20,484 bases of DNA, taken from positions 51,274,749 through 51,295,232 of the forward strand of contig CM044514.1 of the NCBI GenBank assembly GCA_024364805.1. Direction: 5' to 3'. Source of the stretch: Euprymna scolopes. Its lineage: Eukaryota; Mollusca; Cephalopoda; Sepiida; Sepiolidae. This document shows positions 9,290 to 18,925 of the stretch, piece after piece (positions within the stretch are counted from its first letter, which is position 1; each line of letters begins with the position of its first letter). Made by a program: the position numbers and the translations under genes. A model generated the notes under the pieces. It saw only the letters and a program-made list of their open reading frames with translations, searched no databases and had not been told where the DNA came from.

Positions 9290-9760
9290 GAAAAATTATG
9301 ATGTATGTACTCATGATGGAATGAAAATGTCACATTCTAAAAAATGTGAATTGATCAAGTAATTTTATTTCATATCTAGAAAATTATTTTTTACAATTTT
9401 TAGGGATTTTAATTGTAAATCATAGCCATTAACAAGGCTTATTTTGATTTTGGTAGTTTGAATTTAGTCGTCTCCTTTTGTTAAAATTGGCAAATCAAGA
9501 CATCTTGCTTCCTCATAAAACTTAATATTCTTAGTTAAAAAACAAACTTTCTCAATTTATATGATTTTTGGAATATGACATCTTTGTTTTGTAACAAATA
9601 CATACATCAATACATTCTGTATTTTCTGTATCTTTATTTTTTTGATTAAGTTGAATTCTTGACTTGCACCAAATAAAATTATCACTTCTCATGTATGTGT
9701 TTTTCATCTATGTAACAAACAATATTAATTTACTATTAATTGTTTATTAAAATCAAAAAT
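9290..9760. repeat. Intron segment resembling 18270-18760, next to paralogous exons
   Basis: Reading plus strand, this tract and 18270-18760 share an ordered series of words. These are TATGTAC, then GAATGAAAATGTCA, then a TTTTA-rich stretch with TTTTTAG, then TCTTCATAAAA / CCTCATAAAA, then TCAATTTATATGATTTTTGGAATAT against its counterpart TGAATTTATGTGATTTTTGGAATAT, and finally AAAATTATCA. Each copy lies at the same side of a coiled-coil exon (8990-9073 and 17941-18015). An exon-plus-intron duplication followed by long divergence is the simplest reading. Low complexity limits certainty on exact ends. Confidence 0.65.
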
Positions 9761-10302
9761 ACAGTAGTGATAAAACATTTTTAAAATACTATTTTTCTAT
9801 TTAAGAAAATAATCACAAAATTAAATCAACCACAATCCAAATCAACTATTTTAATGCATTTCTGTTTAAGCTTTCAACATTTGAAAAAAATTTTGAAAGC
9901 ATTTAAACTACTGAATAGAAAATGATTTCAGTTTTGAAAATTCTTAGCAAATTCTCATGTATTAAGTTCACAGTTTTTAAAGCTATTTTACAAAGATTAA
10001 AATATTATTTTAACAAAATTATTAGTTATAGCTTCATGAGAATTTGATTCAATTAATGATTTAATGACAAAACAATGCTGTAAAAATTAACTTTTAAATA
10101 TTCCATTAAAAAAATAAAATTGTTAAAGCAAAACAAAACATAAGATTTATGTATGTGTTTATTCATTTTTTTCATTTGTCCAACTACTACCAAAAGGTGC
10201 TGTAACAGTTCACAGTGAAGGGCAAATAGTATCGGAGGTGGTGAAAAGAGGATGGAAAATATATTAAACAGAAAAGGTTAAATGTTTATCCTGTCCACTC
10301 AC
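9761..10302. other. Intron, AT-rich, nothing recognised
   Basis: No exon signature, repeat family or hairpin of note is seen. A short block with less AT bias lies at about 10185-10250 (CAAAAGGTGCTG, GGAGGTGGTGAAAAGAGG) and could be a worn repeat fragment. Confidence 0.4.
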
Positions 10303-10386
10303 CCTAACTCTATCAGCAAGCCGATGTTCTTTATTTTCCAATATCTTCTTTGAAGATGTAACCTGCTCCAAATCAATTTCAAATTT
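10303..10386 (-). CDS. Coiled-coil repeat exon, 28 residues
   Basis: The acceptor is TTTTATGTAG before AAATTTG and the donor is GTGAG. The peptide starts KFEIDLEQVTSSKKILENKE and ends ADRVR. The L-E at residues 2-3 is replaced by F-E, while the second-half signature K-K-I-L-E-N-K-E-H-R-L is intact. It is most similar in that half to the tandem pair at 4399 and 5128 (K-K-Q-L-E-N-K-E-R-R). Phase is 0 at both ends, so skipping it would keep both the reading frame and the heptad register. Confidence 0.85.
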
Positions 10387-10557
10387 CTACATAAAAGAGA
10401 AAAAAAAGAAAATTGATCAATTTTATATAATTATGTTATTAATTCAATGCCAAATAGGTGTACTTTCATACCACCACAGCAAAATAAATTGTTTCTACTG
10501 ATCGGTCAATAAAACAAAGTACAAATCAAAAATAAGACAGGATAGTACAATCAAGTA

Positions 10558-10591
10558 TAATAAAATTGAAATTTTTTTTTCAATTTTATTA
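10558..10591. repeat. Small AT hairpin
   Basis: TAATAAAATTGAAA at 10558-10571 pairs with TTTCAATTTTATTA at about 10578-10591 around a T loop. In this AT-rich setting it may be chance or a worn MITE. Confidence 0.55.
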
Positions 10592-10599
10592 ATTAAACA

Positions 10600-11290
10600 A
10601 TAAAATAAGTCAGTTATTAGACTGCATACCTCAGCCTGAGAATGTAAAGATGGACAAAAGTCTTATCTGAGCCTTACTTCTCCAGGTTGTATGAAGCCCA
10701 GAGTAATGCCATAGAAACATTGATAACTCAAACACTACTTATTTGATCAAACTGAAATTTTTTTACATGCTAGTTATTGCTATCAAAGAGCATCATATCT
10801 ATATATCAAATGTGGAAAAATTGTAGGTTGAAATTCCGTTAACATTTTAACCAGTATTTAACTTTTCATAATCAAGGTCAAGGGTAAGATAAGATGTGGG
10901 GCTTCATCAGCTACGATATGGGCTAAATGGTGAGTCTCTACAATGAACAGAAACAAAGTTATCTTCAAAAGTATGATTTTTTTTCCATGACTGACATATA
11001 TATCCCAAAATTATATCAGTTTTTAGTTAGACCATGACTGATATTTTAAAAAAGTTTGGTGATGATTGGTCAAGTGATGTAGCTGTACTTGAGAAAACAA
11101 TGGCAAACCAACAAATAAACTCTACTGAAAATATAACCTCCTTAGCTAAGATAAAAACAATTTAATTTTTCAATATTCATGGTTAATTCAAATAGTAAAT
11201 AAAATACTTTTTACTCAAGGTAATATTTTTTGCATGGCAAGATTAACAACTGTCATACTGCCTGTAATATACAGGATTAGAAAATCTGAC
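10600..11290. other. Intron with a probable old retroposon 3' end
   Basis: A segment around 11050-11125 (TTTGGTGATGATTGGTCAAG, then GAGAAAACAATGGCAAACCAACAAATAAAC) has the look of a SINE or other retroposon tail ending in an A-rich AAAC repeat. I cannot name the family. The rest is unremarkable. Confidence 0.35.
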
Positions 11291-11292
11291 AA

Positions 11293-12294
11293 AGAGTAAT
11301 AGTTCTTGATATATCAAGGATTTTTGATGGAGTTAGGCACAAAGGTTTGTTTCACAAGCTTGCTAATTATGGAATATCTGGAAATATCTTTTCAACTATT
11401 TCTTTCTCACTAATAGATTCATAAAAGTAATTATTGATAGGCAGTAGTCTAATGCATATTGCATCAATGCCAGCATGCCTCGCCGATCTATTTCTTAATA
11501 TTAATTAACATTTCCAAGAGCATTAACAATCAAGATCATTGTGATCCTCTCTTTTCCTACCTGGAGCATATTGTGCAATGGGGAAAATGTTAGTTGGCTT
11601 TAATACATTTAAAAATCAAGCTTCTCTCCATTCATAACTGACACTTGGATCCTCACTTTACTACAGTTGAAATGGGTGGCATCTTCCTTAAGAAGGTTCC
11701 ATTTTGATAAGCTTTTAGGATTGGTTTTCACTACAAACCGTGAGTGAAAAACATGAGATTTGTTGCAAAGGTTGTTAGAAAACTAGTTGGATCTACTGCT
11801 CCAGAAGGTATAATTCTCCTGACACAATTTTCTGCCTGTAAAGAGTCAGCTATGTCCTAAGATGAAGTAATGGTGCCACATCAGAGGAGGTGCTTCAACA
11901 GAGTACAAAATTGTTTTCAAAATCTAGTGAGGGAGGTCAATCTCATCATTACAGCTTTATTACAGTAGAGACATTGCTTGTCTCTCTCTTATTTTTATTG
12001 CATGTGCTCAACTGAGCTCCAATCTCTGGTTCCTTTTTGTAAAACATTCACACCAAGAACTTGTCAGTAACAGCCAACATAAGGAATATTCCTTTCTTCC
12101 ATTGTGTACCTGGAGCTAAGCAAATCTTCTATGAGCAGAATTTCTTTCTGTGGAACACAATACCACATGGCTGTTTTCCAGCTGAATACAACAGGATTAT
12201 TTTTAAGTCTAATGTTACTAAGTTCTTGTTGAGTTGTCATTTTAATCCAATCCATCATCTGCAATCCTTATGGTATCAGTCTCACCTGACATAA
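11293..12294 (+). mobile_element. Old LINE fragment (CR1/Jockey-like reverse transcriptase), plus strand
   Basis: The left part (11302-11400) encodes VLDISRIFDGVRHKGLFHKL followed by ANYGISG. This matches the reverse-transcriptase segment D-I-S-K-A-F-D-x-V-W-H-K-G-L-x-x-K-L of CR1/Jockey-type LINEs, with the normally conserved K-A changed to R-I and W to R. The right part keeps the C-terminal end: in frame 12061-12294, FFLWNTIPHGCFPAEYN corresponds to the common F-x-R-T-x-x-L-W-N-x-L-P-x-x-C-F-P motif near the ORF2 end, closed by a stop at 12292-12294. The middle has multiple stops and frame changes, and the catalytic F/Y-A-D-D region is not recognisable. It is an old copy inserted antisense to the host gene. 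Confidence 0.8.
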
Positions 12295-12526
12295 ATCATT
12301 AATCCTTTTCATAGAGTGATCTTTAGGCTTTGATGAGCAGTGACTCTAGCATATGCAGATAAGAGCAAATAGTTATAAAGTATTTCTATAAAAAGTTAAT
12401 AAAAGAAAGTGAAAGAAAACTGATGTTCAATGGTATTAAAAAAGTATTGAATAAATCAAAAAACTGTTCAATTTAAGCATCCTATTCTGATTTATTTAGG
12501 ATCAAAAGAAAAGTTCAATATCTTAC

Positions 12527-12610
12527 CCGTAATTTTTCCACCATTTCTTTTTCATTAGCTTCTAAGATTTTACGTCCGGCATTAACATGATCTAATTCAG
12601 TTCCCAATGT
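12527..12610 (-). CDS. Coiled-coil repeat exon, 28 residues, most divergent signature
   Basis: A good acceptor (T-rich tract then CAG before ACATTGG) and a strong GTAAG donor bound an 84-nt open exon. The peptide starts TLGTELDHVNAGRKILEANE and ends EKLR. The second-half signature is altered: the usual K-E-x-R-L is N-E-K-E-M here. The first half lacks the early L-E (L-G instead) but keeps E-L-D. The G-R-K motif in the middle matches exon 8990-9073 (G-R-K-T), which suggests these two units are closer to each other than to the rest. The old plus-strand LINE fragment sits in the intron just downstream in the transcript. Confidence 0.85.
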
Positions 12611-13227
12611 CTGAAAAAATATCATTCAATTAGAGAAGAAAGATTTTGATTAAATTACCAGCAAGTATGAAAAGAGAAACCCTCTACCAAAACACTATTC
12701 AGAGAGAATGACATCAGCTCCAACAAATATGAACTAAAGACCAAAGGACACCACCCGAAAATTCACCACAGTTTGTATACCACACATGAAGGGCTTGTAT
12801 GAAAAACTTTAAAGTAGCAATACCAGACCATTTTTTTTTCTTTACATCCAAAAAATTCAAATTAAGCATTATTGAAAAGAGCATTAAAAAAGAAATATGG
12901 TCTGAAGTCTTTTAAAAATCGGTTCATTAGAACTGGAATTATAACCATTCAAAGTATCGGAAACTGCATGGTTCACCGGAAATTTAATCTTAAGTCAGTC
13001 CTATTCAAATGCATATAAGCTTGTGATTGAAAATGGTAAGACATTTTCACCATTTACAGAACTATTCATCTTTAAAAAGCTGTATCTTCAGATCTCTTTC
13101 AAAATATTATGATGAAATTTTGAACACATTATCACAATACCTTGAAGATGGCTGTACTTATGACCATCTCATTTGGTAATTTACATACTAATTAGTATAT
13201 TTAAGTTTCATTTTAATGACTAAGTAG

Positions 13228-13259
<32 letters not shown>

Positions 13260-14459
13260 GGTAGGTGAGGCTTTATCATCAGATGAAGTATTATTCTGAT
13301 GGATATTAACATTTGTCACTGTGAAAAATCCAAGATCACGATCAGGAAATCCAAGATGGCAACTGGAAAATGCAAGATGTCCACCATGACCAGATTCATA
13401 AAAAGTTTTAACAAAATATGGCTTGTAGCATATCAAATTGAAGGAAATTTTGTACAGATGTGATTATGTTTTCAAGCACATAAAACTATGTCCCATTATT
13501 AAAAATTGCAGTATTGTAAGTATTTTCTGTTTTATATATGACTTTGGAGGAAACATCATGGCTAAAGAATATAAGCTGTGAACTATTATCAACCACCTAG
13601 TGGAGTTTGTAGCAAGCATAATCTAAAAATACTGAAATTTGTAGGAATCAGATTTTGCAGCTCATTGTACAATGAATTCTTCAAGATTTCTTAATTTTAA
13701 TTTTCTTCTTTTTCTAATCAGTTTATGAACTTTGATTCTCAATGTATTGAGTTATTGAATATAATACTGTAAAATTTCCAGCATATTGAAAATGTTTTAA
13801 ATGGGTATGGAAATCAGAAAGTTTTCAAATGGATACATTCTTCAATTAATGGGAAAATTTGCCACAAATCATTCATTTAAAAAATCTCATGTTATCAGTT
13901 CTTGTTACCATTCCTAACAATGCGTACATAAAAAGTGTTCAACCGATTCTCTTAAAACTTTTAGGACATAAGAAATTATTATCAAATGCTGTTGGAACAA
14001 AGTTTCTATCTTAACTTAGATACTACAAAACTGAAAATTTGAGATATTCTAACTTAACTGAAAAGATGCTAGTGTTTTGTTCAAATTCTCTAGCAATGAC
14101 AATTCTTTTGCCTGATTGACTAAAAAAAGATATGAAACTTCATTAACTGGTAGAATTTTCATATGTGAAGAGACCCGACCGCATAGTTGCAAAAAGTCAT
14201 CTACGGTTAGCAGGCATGCAATACTGGCATACTTCATTGTAAGTCATCAGATTTAAATAGCAATTTCTTGGAATATACAAATCACAACAAAAATATCAAA
14301 ATACCATTTTAAAGAAAAATTTATTGTGAACAGAGTCATATAAGTTTTATTTTGATAGATGAAGAAGAAATTTATTAATTACTGCTTTAAAGACTAAAAT
14401 TCTATGATTGTTAGGTAAAGTAGCGGTGTGAACCTTGTCCAGTACTGAATAGTACATTT
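12611..14459. other. Large intron: A26 run, short CCAAGAT repeat, otherwise unidentified
   Basis: A pure A26 run lies at 13234-13259. A three-copy degenerate repeat, AATCCAAGATCAC / AATCCAAGATGGC / AATGCAAGATGTC, lies at about 13326-13385 with a period of about 21-24 bp. Open frames on the minus strand at 13188-13436 and 14049-14237 have no supporting features. No coiled-coil exon is present. Confidence 0.45.
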
Positions 14460-14499
14460 TCTAATAATAGTATTCAGGAATGATTCGACTGAAAACAGC

Positions 14500-15110
14500 T
14501 TGTGCGAATCAAGCCTCCTATAAAAGAAAAAATCATGACTAAGAATGTTGTGTATGAGATCACTTGTAAATGTGGAAAACTATACAAAAGGTGAGACATA
14601 TTGTTCACTAAGGGTGCAAAGAACATCAAAAAGCATGGAGAGATTGAAAAGTTGGATATGGCTGACCATATATAGAGGGTAAAGAGAAACCATCTATCTT
14701 TACAGAACAAAATCAAAATTATAGACAGAAAAAAATAATGGATGGTAAGAAAACTCAAAGAAGGGGTAATGATCAATTACTAAGACTTAATATAGAATTT
14801 AACAATACGAAAATCATTAATTAGAAATAATATATATAGACCTGCACTGGTTAGAATACTTGGAAAAATCAATTGTAAAAAGTAATATTCTTCTGAAGGT
14901 TGAAGATTCAATCTTCAGTGTAGGCGACTGAAAAATACAATCGCGAATTACTTACAACCACGATCATAAGTCAGGGTTAATTGAACGAGAACATGCTACT
15001 CCTGTGTTGTTTGAAATTTTGTTCAGATTCCTGAGTTCGACAAGATACAGCTGAAGAAGATTGCAGGTTACGTAGATAGAAACATTATGAAAATGACACT
15101 CAAAATGAGA
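14500..15110 (+). mobile_element. Penelope-like retroelement fossil, 3' part
   Basis: At about 14544-14585 the plus strand encodes NVVYEITCKCGKLY, matching the start of the GIY-YIG endonuclease domain that follows the reverse transcriptase in Penelope-like elements. A further basic segment lies downstream. A noncoding tail extends to about 15110 and includes a short palindrome (TGAAGATTCAATCTTCA near 14904) and CTGAAGAAG...GAAACATTATGAAAA. The copy is broken in several places and looks old. The reverse-transcriptase part is not seen. Confidence 0.68.
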
Positions 15111-16243
15111 ACGGTTGTCCAAAAAATCCAAATATGATTAAGAGTGAATAAAATGAGAAGTAGCAGGAGGAAAGGTAACAATGGGAATATTCAACCCAAA
15201 ATTTTCAATTTAATCCTTCTAACAAGGCAGTATATTTTCATTTTATCTTCAATCAAACCTAAAAATAAATTTCACAAAATGATATAAAAGAACACACTGA
15301 TTATTATTGAGTTGTTTTAAAATGTCGCAATGAATGGAAAGAATTGTCTTGTTACTAAAAAACCAAGTAAAGTCTTTATCTGTTAAAATAAAACGAGTTC
15401 TCTTCTAATATACAAAACAGAAGGAAAAATAAGATATTATAATTATTTACAATTTCCAGATTGGTTCCCTTATCTTAGCTTTGTTATCATATTTCAGATG
15501 CTTTGCAATTAAGGCTTCTTTAGAGGTCTTGTATTAAACTCGAGAATGTTAAGAAATAATAATCTAGTCAGTAGGCCAAGTATCAAGATAAACATGAGGT
15601 CCTCTAACCGAGGAGCAAGATGAATACGTTTATGAATCTAAGTTGACATATGATGCAGCTTTTGGAGTCTAGTATCTCCCAAGGAAAGATGGATTTATAG
15701 CTTTCCAAAGAATACTAGTAAAAGTGATGTAATCGCCAACATGATACGTCAATAACCACAGTTGGTTTTGTTTTATGCATATTAACTTTTTTCATGTTAT
15801 TTAATATCAAATCCAGTTATTTTGTAAAAGTTTTCAAACTTCAAGTTATTAATATCTTCAAATATTTCTTCATGATGAAAATGTATATTTTTCTGTACGC
15901 ATATATTTTATGAATAGCTTGTAAATTGTAAATTCTATTTAACAAATAGATGGGACTACTATCACTCTAGCACCTGGAAATAATGGCAACTAAGATGATT
16001 ATTCTATTCCCAAAGCTTATAAATTAGGGTTTTAACATCAATTTAGAATTATACCTAGCATAATTATGGCTCCACTTGATTAATTGATAGGGTAAGAAAA
16101 CAGAGTGGGTAGAAAATGTAAATCATAAAGGGTTAAAAGAAGATATATTTTGGAGGGTCATGCCAGAAACTGAATTAGTCGTTTACAACATTCTAACACA
16201 CACAGTGTGTATGCATTGAAAGCCCAAGAAAATAATGATTTAC
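15110..16243. other. Intron with a degraded coding-like block on the minus strand
   Basis: Between about 15460 and 15760 the minus strand reads as worn protein-coding sequence with mixed composition unlike the background. Short readable pieces include KEALIAKHLKYDNKAKI and VRGPHVYLDTW. I do not recognise the family, and it lacks the heptads and splice context of the host exons, so a transposon or pseudogene remnant is more likely. The rest is AT-rich and featureless. Confidence 0.35.
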
Positions 16244-16327
16244 CTTTAGTTCATTCTGAAGACGATATTCCTTGGTTTCAAGGAGTTTATTATCCACATT
16301 CTCCTGGTCCACTTGATTTTCCAGTTC
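16244..16327 (-). CDS. Coiled-coil repeat exon, 28 residues
   Basis: The acceptor is ATTTCAG before GAACTGG and the donor is GTAAAT. The 28 codons are open, starting ELENQVDQENVDNKLLETK and ending in ELK. The unit carries the L-E pair at residues 2-3, the L-E-T-K-E-Y-R-L signature near residues 16-23, and a K close. Hydrophobic residues fall at heptad-like spacing (L2, V6, V11, L15/L16, L23, L27). It uses more G- and C-ending codons (CTG, GTG, GAC, CAG) than the other exons, so it looks like an older, independently drifting copy. It is separated from the next exon downstream in the transcript by about 3.6 kb of intron that contains the Penelope-like fossil. Confidence 0.85.
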
Positions 16328-17940
16328 CTGAAATGTAAATATTCAAAAATTAAATTAAAATTTCACTACCATATTTGATACGGTGTTGAGAGATTGTAAT
16401 GAGTTATGCAAACTGAAAGTAAGTTAACTAAAAAATGGTTACACATGAATAAAATTTTAACAGTTTCTACAAGAATCAACCTTTCAACAGCAACCAATGA
16501 AAACATTTTACCATTTCTTGAATCCATTTAAAGCATTAGTGATACTTAAGATGACAATCCTCAGTAATCATAAGTTACATTAAATATGATTTTAATTTCA
16601 TATTATTGTGTAAAATAAATTTTAAATTTTAGTAAAAACAAGTAGTTTTTTTTATTTAAGATTTTAAAACTTTATGAATATTTAAATCATGACATATTTA
16701 CATAAATCTACACAAGTGTAAAATTTTATGATAATCATTTGCAAAGTCCTTTTGAAAATGTGCGAATTTTAAAATTAAAAAAAAAGTACCTGTTTTCACT
16801 AAAATTTGAAATATTTTTTTTTATTTATTTATTTATTTTTATTTTTTTACACACAAAAGATTGAGGTTGATCCAATGAACAACCACATGCATATCACGCA
16901 TAAATGTCCTTCACTTAGATGATTAGATACACTTAGAATATACACTGGGAATCAAGTGAGCGGTGCCTGGGCAACCCAAAGAGTTCTTGCTGGTCAGGAA
17001 AAATAGTGAAAACAATGTGTGGCATACCATTTCCACAATGTTCCATTCCACGAGGCAAACAATGTAATAAAACCATGAGGAAAGTAAAGAAATGGATGTT
17101 AAGAACCAATACAAGGCAAGTATACAGTCACCCGTACAAGTCTATTGTGCCCTTCTGTAAAATCTCTACTGAGGTAGGAGCTAATTAATGAGAGACTTGT
17201 ACAAGTCACAGTTCTTAATGGTTTTCTTTCTTTAGTTATCTTAAGAAGCATCTTTCATAATAATGATTCAAATGATCATTCCTGCCATCAACCATCTTGG
17301 AGAAAATTGTTAATTTGTTGGTAATTACCATAGAAGAGCTGTTAAACTTGCTGCTAATCAGTATTTTAATAATATCGTTTAACTGAAATTTTAAAAAGAC
17401 GCAAAGAACTGAAAAAGAATATTCAAAATATTTCAATATTTAAAAATATAAGAAACAACTTTGGTGAAAAGAAACTATGTTGTTTGTTTTTCAAGGCTAC
17501 AATTAACAATGTGATTTGGATATTTTTCTTTTGGACGGAATGCTAGACAATTACAGACGAACAATAAAGATAATCATTTTAATTTAATTTCATTGACTTA
17601 AACATGGATTTATTTTCTTAACTATGAATTGCTTGTGGCTTTCATCAAAAGGGACATGACGCGAATCTAAACATACTTGTCTAGATGATGTAACAATCAT
17701 TCTGTTCTACAATTTAAAATTACAAACTAACTAAAAATTCTTCTAGGTCACATAATCAAATTAAACATTGCCTCATATCAACAGGTGAATCAAGAGATCA
17801 AACTACATTGATCATAGTTGATATTATGCATTTGGCCAATCATTTTACCAAATGCCAAAAACATTTTACTTTGAATATTAATAATTGTACACTATATGAA
17901 GATATACATCTGAAAAAAGAAAGAAAGAAATGTTTGATAC
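16328..17940. other. Intron, mostly AT-rich, one less AT-biased block
   Basis: A T-rich ATTT microsatellite lies at about 16814-16850. The block 16860-17215 is less AT-biased and holds overlapping open frames on both strands (plus 17006-17188, minus 16923-17114) with no recognised domain, probably an old repeat. Nothing else is seen. Confidence 0.4.
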
Positions 17941-18015
17941 CTTTATTCTTGCAAGTAACTGCTGTTCTTTTAATTTTTTTCCTTGTTCTATTTCATCCAG
18001 CATTTTCTCTAATTC
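17941..18015 (-). CDS. Coiled-coil repeat exon, short 25-residue unit (most 5' in the window)
   Basis: This is the first exon of the array in transcript order. The acceptor reads CTTGTCAG before GAA and the donor is GTATC, a weaker donor than its neighbours. The peptide starts ELEKMLDEIEQG and ends LLARIK. It opens like the 28-residue units (E-L-E-x-M-L-D, close to exon 1187-1270) but is three codons shorter in its second half, so the K-E-x-R-L signature is reduced to K-E-Q-Q-L-L-A-R. Phase 0 is kept. Losing three residues from a heptad pattern creates a stutter, a local underwinding of the coiled coil, rather than a break. The intron before it resembles the intron before exon 8990-9073, which points to a shared duplication history. 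No further exon is seen between here and the right end of the window. Confidence 0.82.
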
Positions 18016-18269
18016 CTGACAAGAAAATAAATTATTAAAAAAAAGAAAATGTTAATACATTCCAAAGTAAGAATGAGCAATTTTGCTTTATAAATATTAA
18101 TCTTAAGATTCAATTAAAATGTCTAAATTAACTTATCTAAAAGAAGTATACCTTAAGAATTTTGAAGATAGAGATCAGCATTTCTGATAATTAAGACAAC
18201 TGTTTAACAGTAATCTGAATAACACAGGTGCTTATTCATAATTAAAATTAATTAATAAATCAAAAATGC

Positions 18270-18760
18270 AGAAAAATCCTTATGATATATGTACCTGTCA
18301 CAGAATGAAAATGTCATATTAGAAAAATCATGCAAATTAATTAAGTAGTTTTAGTTTTATAAAGAAAATCCAAATTTATGATTTTTAGTAATTAATAATT
18401 TTGTAGTTGTGGCAGTTCTCAACTCCATTATTGTATCTTCATAAAATCTGATTTTCTTATTTGAAAAATAAATAAATCAATAAATACTCAATGAATTTAT
18501 GTGATTTTTGGAATATAATATCTTCAATCCATGATGGGTATATACATTACAAAGATTTTTTTTTTGAAAGTGTAATTCTAAATAAGCATCTACGAATATA
18601 CGATCATCGTTCCAAAGAAAACCCACTCAAACATTCATATTTAATACTTTTACTCAATAAAAAAGCCCATTGCCTTTTTTATAGTCAATAAAATCAATTA
18701 AAATTATCATATTTGATTGATACGTAATAAATAGTGTTAACAATAGAATTCATTTTTTTT
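18270..18760. repeat. Partner copy of the duplicated intron segment at 9290-9760
   Basis: See the ordered matches described for 9290-9760. The strongest block is around 18490-18525, which has the same GATTTTTGGAATAT core as 9558-9582. This copy has gained extra sequence between about 18530 and 18690 relative to the partner. An open reading frame overlapping it on the plus strand has no coding character. Confidence 0.62.
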
Positions 18761-18925
18761 TATTAACTTACATAGTTATCCAAAATATTATTAAAAATTG
18801 AATTGTTCCTGACAAATTAAAATTTTTAAGTTAGTTAAAAAAATAATTTTTGTGATGTTTTGAAAGAAAATCACAAGTAGAGCACGAGTTGTCTCCTCCT
18901 ATAATCACTTAGTTGAATAGTGTAA

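Larger units (their letters stand above)
1187..18015 (-). other. Partial gene: long coiled-coil protein encoded by 28-residue repeat exons
   Basis: Eight exons on the minus strand share one design: 84 nt (one is 75 nt), phase 0 at both ends, AG acceptor and GT donor. Together they give 221 codons without a stop. Each exon encodes exactly four heptads rich in E, K, R, Q, N and L, with almost no P, C or W and few aromatic residues, as expected for a dimeric rod. The shared signature is L-E at residues 2-3 and K-x-L-E-x-K-E-x-R-L near residues 14-23, ending in K or R. Introns run from about 0.65 to 3.8 kb. No start codon, globular domain or terminal exon is visible, so both ends lie outside the window. 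I do not recognise the family. Database hits to myosin tails, golgins or other rods would be expected from composition alone and would not prove function. A structural or scaffolding rod is my inference. Confidence 0.85.

Noticed and set aside
12064-12264. Minus-strand open frame of 66 residues
   Set aside because: It is the antisense shadow of the LINE C-terminal frame on the plus strand.
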